Below are positions 42,694 through 51,351 of a DNA stretch of 64,000 nucleotides, piece after piece. The position numbers and the translations under genes were made by a program. This DNA is from Burkholderia sp. BCC1644 (GTDB lineage: Bacteria; Pseudomonadota; Gammaproteobacteria; Burkholderiales; Burkholderiaceae). How positions within the stretch are numbered: position 1 is the first letter of the stretch; each line of letters opens with the position of its first letter. Where the stretch lies: the NCBI RefSeq assembly GCF_902833225.1, contig NZ_CADFEI010000001.1, forward strand, positions 558,001-622,000. Direction: 5' to 3'. The notes beneath the pieces were generated by a model. The model ran no database searches. It saw only the letters and a program-made list of their open reading frames with translations, and had not been told where the DNA came from.

Positions 42694-43616
42694 GCGGCGG
42701 CTCCGTTGACGGCGACCGGGGCCGGCGTCTGCGCGTCGCTACGGTCTGCTCCGTTCGGCTGACGCTGCGAGCTGGCCATGCTGCGCGCGTCATAGCCGCC
42801 GAGACGATCGCCGCTGACGAGTTCGTTGTGCGCATGCGCGAAGTGATGCCATGCGAACGCCGCATCCATCGCCGCGCGCTTGCCCTGCAGTTCCTCGACG
42901 TGGTTCAGCGCCTGCTTGGTCAGCGTGAGCCCGAGGCGCGGCATCGTCGCGATCTTCGCGGCGATCGCGTAAGTCGCGTCGCGCAGCCGCTCGCGCGGCA
43001 CCACACGGTTGACCATCCCCATCTGGTACGCGCGTTCGGCCGGCATCCGTTCGCCGAGGAACAGGAATTCCTTCGCGATGCGCGGGTTCAGTTCGTAGGC
43101 ATGCGCGAAATACTCGACGCCCGGAATTCCCATCCGCACGACCGGATCGGCGAAGAACGCATCCTCCGACGCGACGATCAGGTCGCACACCCACGCGAGC
43201 ATCAGCCCGCCCGCGATGCATGCGCCCTGCACCATCGCGATCGTCGGCTTCGGCAGATCGCGCCAGCGCCGGCACATCCCGAGGTACACCTCCTGCTCGC
43301 GCGCATACAGGAATTCGCCGCCTTCCTTGTCGACGTGGTCGTACCACAGCGACGCACGATCGAACGACTCGTGGATATCGCGGCCCGGCGTGCCGATGTC
43401 ATGGCCCGCCGAGAAATGCTTGCCGGCGCCCGCGAGCACGATCGCCTTCACCGCGTCGTCGTGCGCCGCGCGCCGGAACGCCGCGTCGAGCGCATACGTC
43501 ATCTTCGAGTTCTGCGCGTTGTGATACTCGGGGCGGTTCATCGTGATCGTCGCGATGCCGCCGTCGACCGCGTAGTCGACGACACCGTCGCCGAACGTCA
43601 TCTGGGTCGCTTCCAT
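42690..43616 (-). CDS. Enoyl-CoA hydratase/isomerase-family protein
   Basis: This is a 308-residue crotonase-fold protein, longer than the usual 260 because of about 40 extra C-terminal residues rich in Gln, Pro and Ala (from SGDRLGGYDARSM on). Core motifs: TITMNRPEYHNAQNSKMTYALD, LAGAGKHFSAGHDIGTP, MVQGACIAGGLMLAWVCDL and IPGVEYFAHAYELNPR. It has large aromatic residues around the active site and lies next to IpdB, so it probably acts on a ring-derived CoA ester. The ATG at 43616 has GAGGT upstream. Confidence 0.85.
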   Translation of the reverse strand: MEATQMTFGDGVVDYAVDGGIATITMNRPEYHNAQNSKMTYALDAAFRRAAHDDAVKAIVLAGAGKHFSAGHDIGTPGRDIHESFDRASLWYDHVDKEGGEFLYAREQEVYLGMCRRWRDLPKPTIAMVQGACIAGGLMLAWVCDLIVASEDAFFADPVVRMGIPGVEYFAHAYELNPRIAKEFLFLGERMPAERAYQMGMVNRVVPRERLRDATYAIAAKIATMPRLGLTLTKQALNHVEELQGKRAAMDAAFAWHHFAHAHNELVSGDRLGGYDARSMASSQRQPNGADRSDAQTPAPVAVNGAAA

Positions 43617-43624
43617 GTCGGACC

Positions 43625-44422
43625 TCATCCCCGGCGCGGCGCCGGATTGTTGCGCACGATCGTCGCGCGCAGGTTGTGCGGGTCGAGCGCGCGCACGATG
43701 CGCAGGTCTTCCGCGTTCGGCGGGGCCGTCGTGCCGAGGTCGGGCGCCGCGATCAGCGGAAAGCCGGTCGCGTCCTGCACTTCGTCGAAGCTCACGCCCG
43801 GGTGCAGCGAACGCACGCGGATCGCGTGGTCCGGGCCGCCGAAATCCATCACGCACAGGTCGGTGACGATGCTGCGCAGGTCGACGAAGGTCTTCATCCC
43901 CGGCAGCCGGCGCGCCGGGTTGTAGCCGACCGTGCACACCATGTCGACTTCGCTTTCGACGAACGTGCGCTTGCCGTGGCCGCTGACGAAGAACGAGTTC
44001 GCGTGGTTCGTCGTGTTGCCGGGGAAGCCGCGGGCACCGAGCAGCTGGGTTTTCGGGCGGGCGTAGTCGTCGCCGAGCCACGAGATGTTGGCCTGGCCGA
44101 AACGGTCGATCTGGGTCGGCATCACGAGCGCGTGGCGGCGGCCGTGCCACAGACAGTCGAACACGCGTTCGTAGGTCATCCAGCCGCTCGCCTTCACGCG
44201 ATAGCCGTCGGGGCGCGGGCCGAGCGGCACCGGCTCCTCGACGAGATACGCTTCGCCGTCGGTCAGCATCAGTCCGTTGTTGTACGCGAGCCGCGCGAGG
44301 CCGGCCGCGAGCCGCGGGCCCGTGCCGATGCCGGTCGCCAGCACTTCGCCGTCGTCGCGCCAGAGTCGCGCGGACGCGACGATCATCAGTTCCGCGAGGG
44401 AATGGTCGAGAGATTCGCTCAC
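43625..44422 (-). CDS. ipdB: CoA-transferase-like ring hydrolase, beta subunit
   Basis: This is a 265-residue protein of the class I CoA-transferase beta family. Where true transferases have the SENG motif with a catalytic Glu, this has LTDGEAYL, the same change known in IpdB. IpdAB opens the last carbocycle (ring C) of the steroid nucleus by hydrolysis of COCHEA-CoA. Other IpdB-like segments are GWMTYERVFDCLWHGRRHALV, QIDRFGQANIS, GARGFPGNTTNHANSFFV and DFGGPDHAIRVRSLHPGVSFD. The start codon is GTG at 44422, with AAGGAGC upstream, 10 bases after the ipdA stop. Confidence 0.9.
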   Translation of the reverse strand: MSESLDHSLAELMIVASARLWRDDGEVLATGIGTGPRLAAGLARLAYNNGLMLTDGEAYLVEEPVPLGPRPDGYRVKASGWMTYERVFDCLWHGRRHALVMPTQIDRFGQANISWLGDDYARPKTQLLGARGFPGNTTNHANSFFVSGHGKRTFVESEVDMVCTVGYNPARRLPGMKTFVDLRSIVTDLCVMDFGGPDHAIRVRSLHPGVSFDEVQDATGFPLIAAPDLGTTAPPNAEDLRIVRALDPHNLRATIVRNNPAPRRG

Positions 44423-44432
44423 AGGCGCTCCT

Positions 44433-45326
44433 TTACAGAATCGGCAACGGCAGCGTCGTCACATGCGACAGGCCGCCGACACCTTCGAGGTACTGGCGTT
44501 CGTCCTGGCCGACCACGTCGCGCAGGTACGCCGCCGTTTTCGCGTCGTCTTCCGCGCTGGCGCAGTACGCGCGCAGGTGCGGCAGGTCCCAGCCGTAGGC
44601 GGGCCCGCACGACGTCGGGTGCGCGCCGCCCGGCGCGTGCACGACGCCCGTGACGAGCGAGCGCTCGAACGGATTGCGTTTTGCGGCGTCGAGGTCTTCC
44701 GTCGCGATCGATGCGTCGACCGTTTCCGCCGACACGTAGCAGCGCTGCGCGGCGCGCGCCATCCATGCATCGAAGAACGGATCGGGGCCGTCGATGCGCG
44801 TGTTGCCCATCCGGTCGGCCGCGTTCACGTGCAACAGCGCGACGTCGAGTTCGATCGCGGGCATCGCGAGCAGCGTTTCGCCGTCGTCGTACGGCGATTG
44901 CACGGTGCGCAGTTCCGGCGCGTGATCGAGCAGCGCGGTACCGAGCCCGGCGCGCGTCGGCAGGAACGGCAGGCGCGCGGCGGCCGCGCGCAGGCCGAGC
45001 TGCAGCATCCCTTCGTCGAGTTCGAGCACGTCGATGCGGCCCTGTTCACGCGCCCGGCGGAATTGCGGCTCGAGCGGGATCACGTCGAGCGACACGAAGC
45101 CGAACACCACCTTGCGTACCTTTCCGGCCGCGCAAAGCAGGCCGACATCGGCGCCGCCGTAGGCGACGATCGTCAGGTCCTTCAGGTTCGAGCGCGCGAT
45201 CTCGCGCACCAGCGCCATCGGCTTGCGCCGCGGCCCCCATCCGCCGATGCCGATCGTCATGCCGTCGGCGAGTTGCGCGACCACGTCGCGCGCGGACATC
45301 GTTTTGTCGAGAGGTTTCATCGTCAT
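44433..45326 (-). CDS. ipdA: CoA-transferase-like ring hydrolase, alpha subunit
   Basis: This is a 297-residue partner of IpdB. The N-terminal motif DGMTIGIGGWGPRRKPMALVREI (glycine-rich CoA-binding loop) is at about residues 22-44. VAYGGADVGLLCAAGKVRKVVFGFVSLD and ELDEGMLQLGLRAAAARLPFLPTRAG follow, as in IpdA. The complex works in the cytoplasm on the C-ring CoA ester. It starts 9 bases after the hsaC stop; an ATG two codons further in (45320) is also possible because no strong ribosome site is seen. Confidence 0.9.
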   Translation of the reverse strand: MTMKPLDKTMSARDVVAQLADGMTIGIGGWGPRRKPMALVREIARSNLKDLTIVAYGGADVGLLCAAGKVRKVVFGFVSLDVIPLEPQFRRAREQGRIDVLELDEGMLQLGLRAAAARLPFLPTRAGLGTALLDHAPELRTVQSPYDDGETLLAMPAIELDVALLHVNAADRMGNTRIDGPDPFFDAWMARAAQRCYVSAETVDASIATEDLDAAKRNPFERSLVTGVVHAPGGAHPTSCGPAYGWDLPHLRAYCASAEDDAKTAAYLRDVVGQDERQYLEGVGGLSHVTTLPLPIL

Positions 45327-45335
45327 CGTGCTGGC

Positions 45336-46232
45336 TTACCGGTATCCGATGCTGAAATCGTGGCCCCACTGGCTCACCTTGGTGGCCTCGAACACCGCGT
45401 GCTTCGACCAGTCGACCGTGAGGCCGCCGAAGCCGTATTCGAGATCGAAGCCGCCGGGGGTCTTCATGTAGAAAGAGATCATCTGGTCGTTGCAGTGACG
45501 GCCGAGCGTCGCGGACATCTTCACGTCGTGCGCGGCAACGCGATCCAGCGCGCGGCCCACTTCGTCCATCGAATCGACTTCGGCCATCACGTGCACGCAG
45601 CCCGACGGCACGGCCATCTCGAACAGCGCGAGGCTGTGATGGCGCGCGTTGCGGCAGTGCATGAAATGGATGCGTTTTTCGGGTTCGGCCGGATCGGGCG
45701 TGAACTTCACGCGGTAGATGTCGGACAGCTCGAAGCCGAGCACGCCGCGCACGAATGCGTCGGTCGCGTCGAACTGCGGCGCGGGCAGCACCGCGTGGCC
45801 GAGCCCCATGTCGCCGGTGACGAAATGTGCGACGCCCAGTGGCGACACGAAACGGCGGAAGTCGCAGCGTGCGCCCCAGTACAGCTCGTGGCGGTTGCCG
45901 GACGGGTCGGTGCACCACGCCATCGCCTGCACGCGGCGCAGCGCGGCTTCGTCGCGGGTCGCGCGCACGGGCTCGACGCCCGCCCGCTGCAGTGCCGCCA
46001 GCGCGGCGTCGAACGCGGCGCCGTCGGGCAGTTCCCAGCCCGACGCGAAATAGCGGTCGGTCGAGCCGGGGACGATCACGTAGCGGAAATCGCGCTCGTC
46101 CATCTTCAGGTACAACGCGCCGTCGGGCGCGTCGAGCGCCTGCATGCCCAGCACGTCTTCCGCGTAGCGGCGCCACGCATCGACGCGCGTCGCCTCGACG
46201 ACGACATAGCCAAGCGCACGGACATCGATCAT
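45336..46232 (-). CDS. hsaC: Extradiol ring-cleavage dioxygenase, HsaC/TesB-like
   Basis: This is a 298-residue type I extradiol dioxygenase built from two VOC modules. The iron ligands of BphC-type enzymes are found at matching places: His146 in GLGHAVLP, His199 in ARHHSLALF and Glu265 in GFDLEYGFGG. In steroid degradation it cleaves the catechol ring A of 3,4-DHSA between C4 and C5. The start at 46232 has AGGAGG upstream. It is the first gene of the 26.7-46.2 kb catabolic run, with a dyad directly upstream. Confidence 0.88.
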   Translation of the reverse strand: MIDVRALGYVVVEATRVDAWRRYAEDVLGMQALDAPDGALYLKMDERDFRYVIVPGSTDRYFASGWELPDGAAFDAALAALQRAGVEPVRATRDEAALRRVQAMAWCTDPSGNRHELYWGARCDFRRFVSPLGVAHFVTGDMGLGHAVLPAPQFDATDAFVRGVLGFELSDIYRVKFTPDPAEPEKRIHFMHCRNARHHSLALFEMAVPSGCVHVMAEVDSMDEVGRALDRVAAHDVKMSATLGRHCNDQMISFYMKTPGGFDLEYGFGGLTVDWSKHAVFEATKVSQWGHDFSIGYR

Positions 46233-46250
46233 GTCGGCCTCCTCCTGGTT

Positions 46251-46279
46251 CAGAATCCGTTGTTCGTGTAAGGATTCTG
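46251..46279. promoter_or_regulatory. Inverted repeat directly upstream of hsaC
   Basis: CAGAATCC (46251-46258) and GGATTCTG (46272-46279) are perfect 8-base arms with a 13-base spacer, starting 18 bases before the hsaC start codon. It lies where a repressor would block the promoter or ribosome site of the ring-cleavage operon. Function is inferred from place and symmetry only. Confidence 0.45.
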
Positions 46280-46431
46280 GCCGGTCGGGGGTGGCGTTAC
46301 ATCGTCTGTTGGGACGAGAGGCGGCGGGGAATTGGAGCGGCGCGGACGCGCGCGGAAGCCCGGCGGAACGGGCCATGCATGCGGGAGGAGACGGGAAGCA
46401 GGTGCGGGTTGCCGCGGCGCGGCAACCCGGA

Positions 46432-46848
46432 TCAGTCGAACGGGTTCAGCAACCTGACGCCCGTGCGGGCAAAATCCGCGACGTTGCGCGTGACCACGGT
46501 GAGATCGTTGATCAGCGCGGTGGCCGCGATCAGCTTGTCGAGTTCGTGCGTCGGATCGGGCACGCGCAAATGCCCCCACATCTGGCTGACCTCGATGTCG
46601 ACCGGCAGGATGTTCGGTGCATAGCCGGCCAGGATCGTCGCCATCCATGCCTCGAGCGCCGACGCCTGCGGGTGATCGCCGCGATGACGGATCAGATCGA
46701 CGCCGCGGCGAAGTTCAGCAACCGTCACGACGGACAGGTAAAGCGGGCTGGCGTCGGCCGCGGCCTGCCTGAAGAATGCCCGCACGCCACGGTTGGTTCG
46801 CTTGCCCTTCCTGATTTCACTGATGACGTTCGTATCAATCAAATACAC
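46432..46848 (-). CDS. vapC: VapC-type PIN-domain toxin
   Basis: This is a 138-residue PIN-domain ribonuclease. The acidic cluster is visible: Asp in YLIDTNVISEI, Glu in VAELRRGV, Asp in HELDKLIAATA and Asp in LTVVTRNVADF. VapC toxins cut tRNA or rRNA and are held back by the VapB antitoxin. The start is GTG at 46848, 14 bases inside the end of vapB in another frame, the usual overlap; a longer upstream frame is only a shadow of vapB. Confidence 0.9.
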   Translation of the reverse strand: MYLIDTNVISEIRKGKRTNRGVRAFFRQAAADASPLYLSVVTVAELRRGVDLIRHRGDHPQASALEAWMATILAGYAPNILPVDIEVSQMWGHLRVPDPTHELDKLIAATALINDLTVVTRNVADFARTGVRLLNPFD

Positions 46849-47071
46849 GCCTGGCCTCGCCGGAATCCTGAACACGTTGGAAATCCGTGTCTTCGCCAAC
46901 CTCGGGCATGCTCATCAGCACTTGCGCAAATGTCTTTCGCTTCGGCCGGCCAAGCGCATCGGCCAGAATGGCCCGATGTTCGGCCTCGGCACTCCTGCCA
47001 TTTGCCGCAGCCTGCTCGCGCAGGCTCTGAACGATACTGTCATCCACGTTACGCACCAGTAGATTTGCCAT
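46835..47071 (-). CDS. vapB: VapB antitoxin, FitA-type ribbon-helix-helix
   Basis: This 78-residue DNA-binding antitoxin has the ribbon-helix-helix MANLLVRNVDDSIVQSLREQAAANGRSAEAEHRAILADAL at residues 1-40. This is the FitA/StbC kind, often paired with PIN toxins. The C-terminal part would wrap the toxin. The ATG at 47071 has GGAGGG upstream. It should repress its own promoter through the dyad at 47098-47138. Confidence 0.9.
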   Translation of the reverse strand: MANLLVRNVDDSIVQSLREQAAANGRSAEAEHRAILADALGRPKRKTFAQVLMSMPEVGEDTDFQRVQDSGEARRVFD

Positions 47072-47097
47072 GGTTCCCTCCTTCCAGATTGATATCA

Positions 47098-47138
47098 ATG
47101 ATAGCGCCATGAGCGCAAATTGCAATCATTGCTATCAT
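47098..47138 (-). promoter_or_regulatory. vapBC promoter with operator dyad
   Basis: On the minus strand TTGCAA (47125-47120) and TATCAT (47103-47098) are spaced 16 bases apart, close to a sigma-70 promoter, and end 26 bases before the vapB ATG. The inverted arms ATGATAGC (47098-47105) and GCTATCAT (47131-47138) flank it, one over the -10 box. This fits autorepression by VapBC. Confidence 0.65.
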
Positions 47139-47465
47139 CGCCAATGACGGAAGGAGGACGGTGGTTGGGGTCAGCGAACGACAACGGACCGCATGAATCC
47201 TTTCGGCATGCGCCGCTCGCCCGACACGTCGAACTGCTGTTTGAAAGGTAAGCCGGATCGGAACGGCAGCAAAGTCGGCCGATCGGCTATTGCGGCTGAA
47301 TGGCCTGCGCGGGCGCGCACCGATCGGCGCGGGATGGCTGCATTCACCGATTCCGCGCGGTGCTCGCGACGGTCGTCAGCCCACTTGCCAACACGCGTGT
47401 GCCCGCCCGTATCGACGACACCGGCAATCCCCCGCCCGGCACACGCAACGGCCTGACTCGACCGC
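47139..47465. other. Gene-free region between vapBC promoter and outer-membrane gene
   Basis: This stretch of about 330 bases separates a gene read leftward (vapB) from the end of another leftward gene. No gene, transposon end or clear terminator was found. The open frames here have no recognisable product. Confidence 0.4.
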
Positions 47466-48125
47466 TCAGAATCGATACGAAATCCCGATCTGCAACACCG
47501 GGTACCACCGGTATCGAGACATCACCTGCCGCAGCGAATCCAGCCCGCTCGCGGCCAGGATCTGGCTCTTCGCCGGCCCCGCCGCGGCCGCCAGTTCCGG
47601 CGACAGCGTGTACGAACACTTCGGGATCCCGTATGCGACGCCGAGATCGGCGACGAATCCCAGCCCTTTCGACGCCGGCCGGTGCCCGTAGCCGATCCCG
47701 AAGTACGGCATCACGGTCGGATAACGCGCTTCGGCGACCGCGTACATCCCCGGCAGCGCCGGGTAACGCTTGCCGCCGAACACGTAGGTGCCATTGGTCG
47801 GCTGCGACACGCCGCGAAGCTCGTCGTCGTTGAAGCGTAGTCCGAGCGTCGCGCGGAAGCCGCTGCCTCGCCACGGAAAGATGTCCGCGTACAAGCCGCC
47901 CTGGCGCAGCTTCAGGTCGTCCTGATAGCGGTTGCCGGCCACCGTGAAGTCGTGCGAAAGATCGATCGCATTGAAATCCGCGTGCGCGCCGAGCATCGAA
48001 TTGAAGCTCACGGCCGCACCGATACCGACGCCCTGCGTACCGCCCTGCAGGTAGATTTCCTGCGCGTGCGCACTCGCGGCAAACACCACCGCGACAAATG
48101 CCCATTGATTCACTGTCGTTTTCAC
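47466..48125 (-). CDS. Exported outer-membrane beta-barrel-type protein
   Basis: This is a 219-residue protein with a short signal peptide ending ASAHA, then alternating beta-strand patterns with many Tyr/Gly, such as IYLQGGTQGVGIGAAVSF and MPYFGIGYGHRP, and a C-terminal Phe (LQIGISYRF). This is typical of small outer-membrane barrels of 8-10 strands. The family cannot be named for certain. The start is GTG at 48125, with GGGGGAGG upstream. It is in the same direction as the surrounding catabolic genes but has large gaps on both sides. Confidence 0.75.
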   Translation of the reverse strand: MKTTVNQWAFVAVVFAASAHAQEIYLQGGTQGVGIGAAVSFNSMLGAHADFNAIDLSHDFTVAGNRYQDDLKLRQGGLYADIFPWRGSGFRATLGLRFNDDELRGVSQPTNGTYVFGGKRYPALPGMYAVAEARYPTVMPYFGIGYGHRPASKGLGFVADLGVAYGIPKCSYTLSPELAAAAGPAKSQILAASGLDSLRQVMSRYRWYPVLQIGISYRF

Positions 48126-48919
48126 GGGCGCCTCCCCCGACATGTGCCGGGCGCGCCTCGCCAACGCATGCGACCTGTGTCGCCCTGCGTGATGCGAACC
48201 CCGGCACGACACCTTGCAAGCAAGCTTGCTGTTCGACGGATCGGGGGCGCGTTGCGCCGTGCGCATGACCGATACGACATGCGCGACGCATGCGCCGCAA
48301 CACGCGACGCCCGCGACCCGATCCGCTCCCCGGTTTGTTTCGATGTCGTTACACGTCGCCGATGTGCTGATCGTTCTGGCGAATCCGTCTGCACCGGCGG
48401 CATCGGGTCAACCGCAAGGCACGTGCCATGCGGCGCAAACCGAAGCGGGACAAGCGGGTCCGCCTCGCAAGGGCGGCAACGCGAGTCGCAATGGTGGGGA
48501 AATGTTTCAGGAACGTATCCGTATTCGGCGCGCCGAGCCGGAATACGCGATTGGAAGAATCGCGCGTCGATCGCGCAACGTCTGTGGAACGCGGCCGGAC
48601 GGCCGTCAACGCACGCGCGTCGTCATGACGATCAATCGTGTGCAGAGGAATACGCGTGAAAAGCGTTGCAAAAGTGTGACCTCGTAACGAGCACACGCAA
48701 TGCCGATGCGCGATCGTGCGTGCCGAGGCAGGGTGAATACCGATGCGTGCGCATGCATCTTGTCGGTGTCCGGCACAGATGCGATACGCGAGCCGATCGG
48801 TATGGCGGCTCGCGTCGTCGATGATTTTCAAAAGGGATGACGGCGCGTGATATCCACGCGCAAAACTACCGACCGCTCAAATACGGTTGTCCGAATGGGG
48901 TAGCCACTTCAGCATACCG
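48126..48919. other. 794-base gene-free region
   Basis: This is the longest non-coding stretch of the window. Open frames of up to 160 codons occur on both strands but are Arg-rich shadows without a start signal or known domain. The DNA is somewhat less GC-rich than the flanks and lies between two parts of the catabolic locus. I see no tRNA, insertion-sequence end or long direct repeat in it. Confidence 0.4.
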
Positions 48920-49693
48920 TCACAGCCCATACCCACCCGACACATTCAACTGCTGCCCCGTCACATAATCAGCCCGATCCGACGCCAGAAACACCGCCGC
49001 CCGCCCGACGTCGTGCGCCTTCCCCCAGCGCTTGAGCGCGAGCATCTTCTGCGTCTCGTCGATCCACGCCTGGTCGAACTGCCCCTGCTCGAGCAGCACC
49101 GGAAACATCCCGGCCTCGATCACGCCGACCAGGATCGAATTCGCGCGAATGTTGTAGCGCCCTTCCTCGCGCGCCAGCCCTTTCACCAGTGCCTCGTTCG
49201 CCGCCTTCGGCGCGACCGACAGCCCGTCGCGGTCGGGCCAGCGCAGGTGCCCGGCCGACCCGAGCGTCACGAACGACCCACCGCCCGATGCACGGAAATG
49301 CGGCAGCGCGGCCTTCGCGGCCACGAAGAAGCCGATCGTCTCGACGTCGATCGCGCGGCGCCAGTCGTCGTGCGTCATGTCGCCGATATGGCGCTGGTTC
49401 ACGAACGGCCCGGCCGCCCACACGACCGTGTGCACGCGGCCATGCGCGTCGATCGCGGCCGCGAGCGCCGCGTCGACCTGTGCGGGATTGGTCACGTCCA
49501 CGCAGTGCGTGGTGGCCGCGACGCCTTCGCCGCGAATGTCGCGCGCAACGCGCTCGGCCACCTCGGCCTTGCTGCGGTAGCCCACCGCGACCGGCACGCC
49601 GGCATGCGCGAACTCGAGCGCGACACCCTGCCCGATCCCGCCGCTGCCGCCGAACACGAGCACCGCGCCCTGCGGAAATCCGTTGTCGTTCAT
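48920..49693 (-). CDS. SDR-fold protein lacking the catalytic tyrosine
   Basis: This is a 257-residue SDR. The cofactor loop GGSGGIGQG (about residues 15-23) is intact, but the catalytic Y-x3-K is replaced by S-VAP-K: in GSAGHLRWPDRDGLSVAPKAAN a Ser stands 13 residues after the catalytic Ser, where Tyr belongs. The Lys remains. The usual NNAG is AAGP. The C-terminus is QLNVSGGYGL. The enzyme is either altered in mechanism or works as a binding protein or enoyl reductase-like enzyme. It follows fadD3 by 32 bases and is the last gene of that operon. Confidence 0.82.
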   Translation of the reverse strand: MNDNGFPQGAVLVFGGSGGIGQGVALEFAHAGVPVAVGYRSKAEVAERVARDIRGEGVAATTHCVDVTNPAQVDAALAAAIDAHGRVHTVVWAAGPFVNQRHIGDMTHDDWRRAIDVETIGFFVAAKAALPHFRASGGGSFVTLGSAGHLRWPDRDGLSVAPKAANEALVKGLAREEGRYNIRANSILVGVIEAGMFPVLLEQGQFDQAWIDETQKMLALKRWGKAHDVGRAAVFLASDRADYVTGQQLNVSGGYGL

Positions 49694-49725
49694 GCGTTCA
49701 TCCCGTTCGTCAGTCGTGTCGTCGA

Positions 49726-51312
49726 TCAGGCCGTCGCCTCGGCCGCCGCGCGCAACCGGTACTTCAGCACCTTCCCCGCCGCGCTCGTCGGCAGTTGCTC
49801 GACGAACGTGAAAAATCGCGGCACCTTGTAGTTCGCCATGTTGCTGCGCGCCCAGTCGTTCAGTTCGCCGGCGTCAACATGCGCGCCCGGACGCAGCACG
49901 ACATACGCGTGACCGACCTCGCCGAGCCGCGTATCGGGCACACCGACCAGCGCGACCTGCGCGATCGCCGGGTGCGCGGCGAGCAGCCGCTCGATCTCCG
50001 CCGGATAGCAGTTGAAGCCGCCGACGATGAACATGTCCTTGATGCGGTCGGTGATCTTCAGGTTGCCGTCCGGATCGACGCAGCCGAGGTCCCCCGTATG
50101 CAGCCAGCCGTCCGCATCGACGGTCTCGCGCGTCGCGTCCGGCTGGTTGAAGTAGCCGCGCATCACGTTGTAGCCGCGCACCCAGATCTCGCCGGTCTCG
50201 TCCGGCCCGAGCGGTTTGCCGCCCGGCCCCGCGATGCGCAGCTCGACGTCCGGCATCGGCCGGCCCGACGTATAGGCAACCGTCTGCGCATCGTCGCCTT
50301 GACGGCACAGCGTCGCGAAGCCGCACGATTCGGTCAGCCCGTAACCGGTCAACACCGTCTCGAAGCCAAGCTCCGCACGCATCCGCTCGATCAGGCTCGG
50401 CGCGATCGCCGCCGCGCCCGTCACCGCGATCCGCAGCGACGACAGGTCTCGCGCCGCGCGATCGGGCGCGTCGAGCAACGCGTAGTACAGCGTCGGCGGG
50501 CCGGGCAGCACCGACACGCGATCGTCGGCGACACGCCGCAGCACGTCGGCCGGCTGGAACACGAGATGCGGCAGCACGGTCGCGCCGCTCGACAGCGCGG
50601 CGAGCCAGCCGGCCTTGTAGCCGAACGTATGGAAGAACGGATTGACGATCAGGTAGCGGTCGTCCTGGCGTACGCCCGCGATCGCCGCCCACGCCTGCGC
50701 GGCGCGCAGGTTCTGGCCGTGCGCGGTCATCACGCCCTTCGGTCGGCCCGTCGTGCCGGACGTGAACATCAGGTCCATCACGGTGTCGGGCGTCACCTGT
50801 GCCTCACGTTCGCGCACGGCGGCAAGCGGCACCGCCGCGCCGCGCGCGAGGAACGCGTTCCAGGTCTCGTCGCGGGCGCCGGACGGCGGTTCGCCGTCGA
50901 ACACGACGACACGCTCGAGCGTCGCGGGCCGGTGCGGCGCGAGCATCGCCGGATACGATTCGCCGAGGAAGGTGCCGCAGCAAAACAGCAGCCGCGCGCC
51001 GCCGTCGTGCAGGATGCCGCCCACCTCCATCCCCTTCATCCGCGTATTGACCGGCACCAGGATCGCGCCGACGGTGTGGATCGCCAGCGCCGCGACGATC
51101 CATTGCGGCAGGTTCGGCGCCCAGACCGCGATGCGGTCGCCGGCCTCGATGCCGCTCGCGAGCAGCGCACGGGCCGCGTCGAGACGCGCGGCGTCGAGTT
51201 CCGCGTAGGTCAGCCGGCCGTGCTCCGACTCGATCGCCGGATGCGCGCCGTGGCGCGCGGCTGCCCGCGCGATCAGCGCGGGCGTCGTCAGGATTTCATT
51301 GTCCATCGTCAT
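49726..51312 (-). CDS. fadD3: Acyl-CoA synthetase, FadD3-like (HIP-CoA ligase)
   Basis: This is a 528-residue adenylate-forming ligase. The ATP loop is FTSGTTGRPKGV (about residues 184-195), followed by GYGLTESCGFATL, GWLHTGDLG and a C-terminal lysine motif in SAAGKVLKYRLR. The sequence and the neighbours kshB, hsaB, kstD and hsaA fit FadD3, which activates the C/D-ring propanoate left after HsaD. The start is ATG at 51312 or 51306; no strong ribosome site is seen for either. Confidence 0.85.
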   Translation of the reverse strand: MTMDNEILTTPALIARAAARHGAHPAIESEHGRLTYAELDAARLDAARALLASGIEAGDRIAVWAPNLPQWIVAALAIHTVGAILVPVNTRMKGMEVGGILHDGGARLLFCCGTFLGESYPAMLAPHRPATLERVVVFDGEPPSGARDETWNAFLARGAAVPLAAVREREAQVTPDTVMDLMFTSGTTGRPKGVMTAHGQNLRAAQAWAAIAGVRQDDRYLIVNPFFHTFGYKAGWLAALSSGATVLPHLVFQPADVLRRVADDRVSVLPGPPTLYYALLDAPDRAARDLSSLRIAVTGAAAIAPSLIERMRAELGFETVLTGYGLTESCGFATLCRQGDDAQTVAYTSGRPMPDVELRIAGPGGKPLGPDETGEIWVRGYNVMRGYFNQPDATRETVDADGWLHTGDLGCVDPDGNLKITDRIKDMFIVGGFNCYPAEIERLLAAHPAIAQVALVGVPDTRLGEVGHAYVVLRPGAHVDAGELNDWARSNMANYKVPRFFTFVEQLPTSAAGKVLKYRLRAAAEATA

Positions 51313-51351
51313 AGATCAGGATGGCCGTGCGCGCCGCCGGCGCGGCACGGC

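Noticed and set aside
33188..46232. A plain fatty-acid beta-oxidation operon
   Set aside because: IpdA/IpdB-like subunits with the altered SENG motif, an IpdC-type flavoenzyme, an EchA20-like crotonase and an extradiol dioxygenase are not part of fatty-acid oxidation. Together they fit C/D-ring steroid breakdown better.
48349..48831. A 160-codon open frame on the minus strand in the large gap
   Set aside because: It is Arg/Thr/His-rich, has no ribosome site or domain, and overlaps equally poor frames on the other strand.
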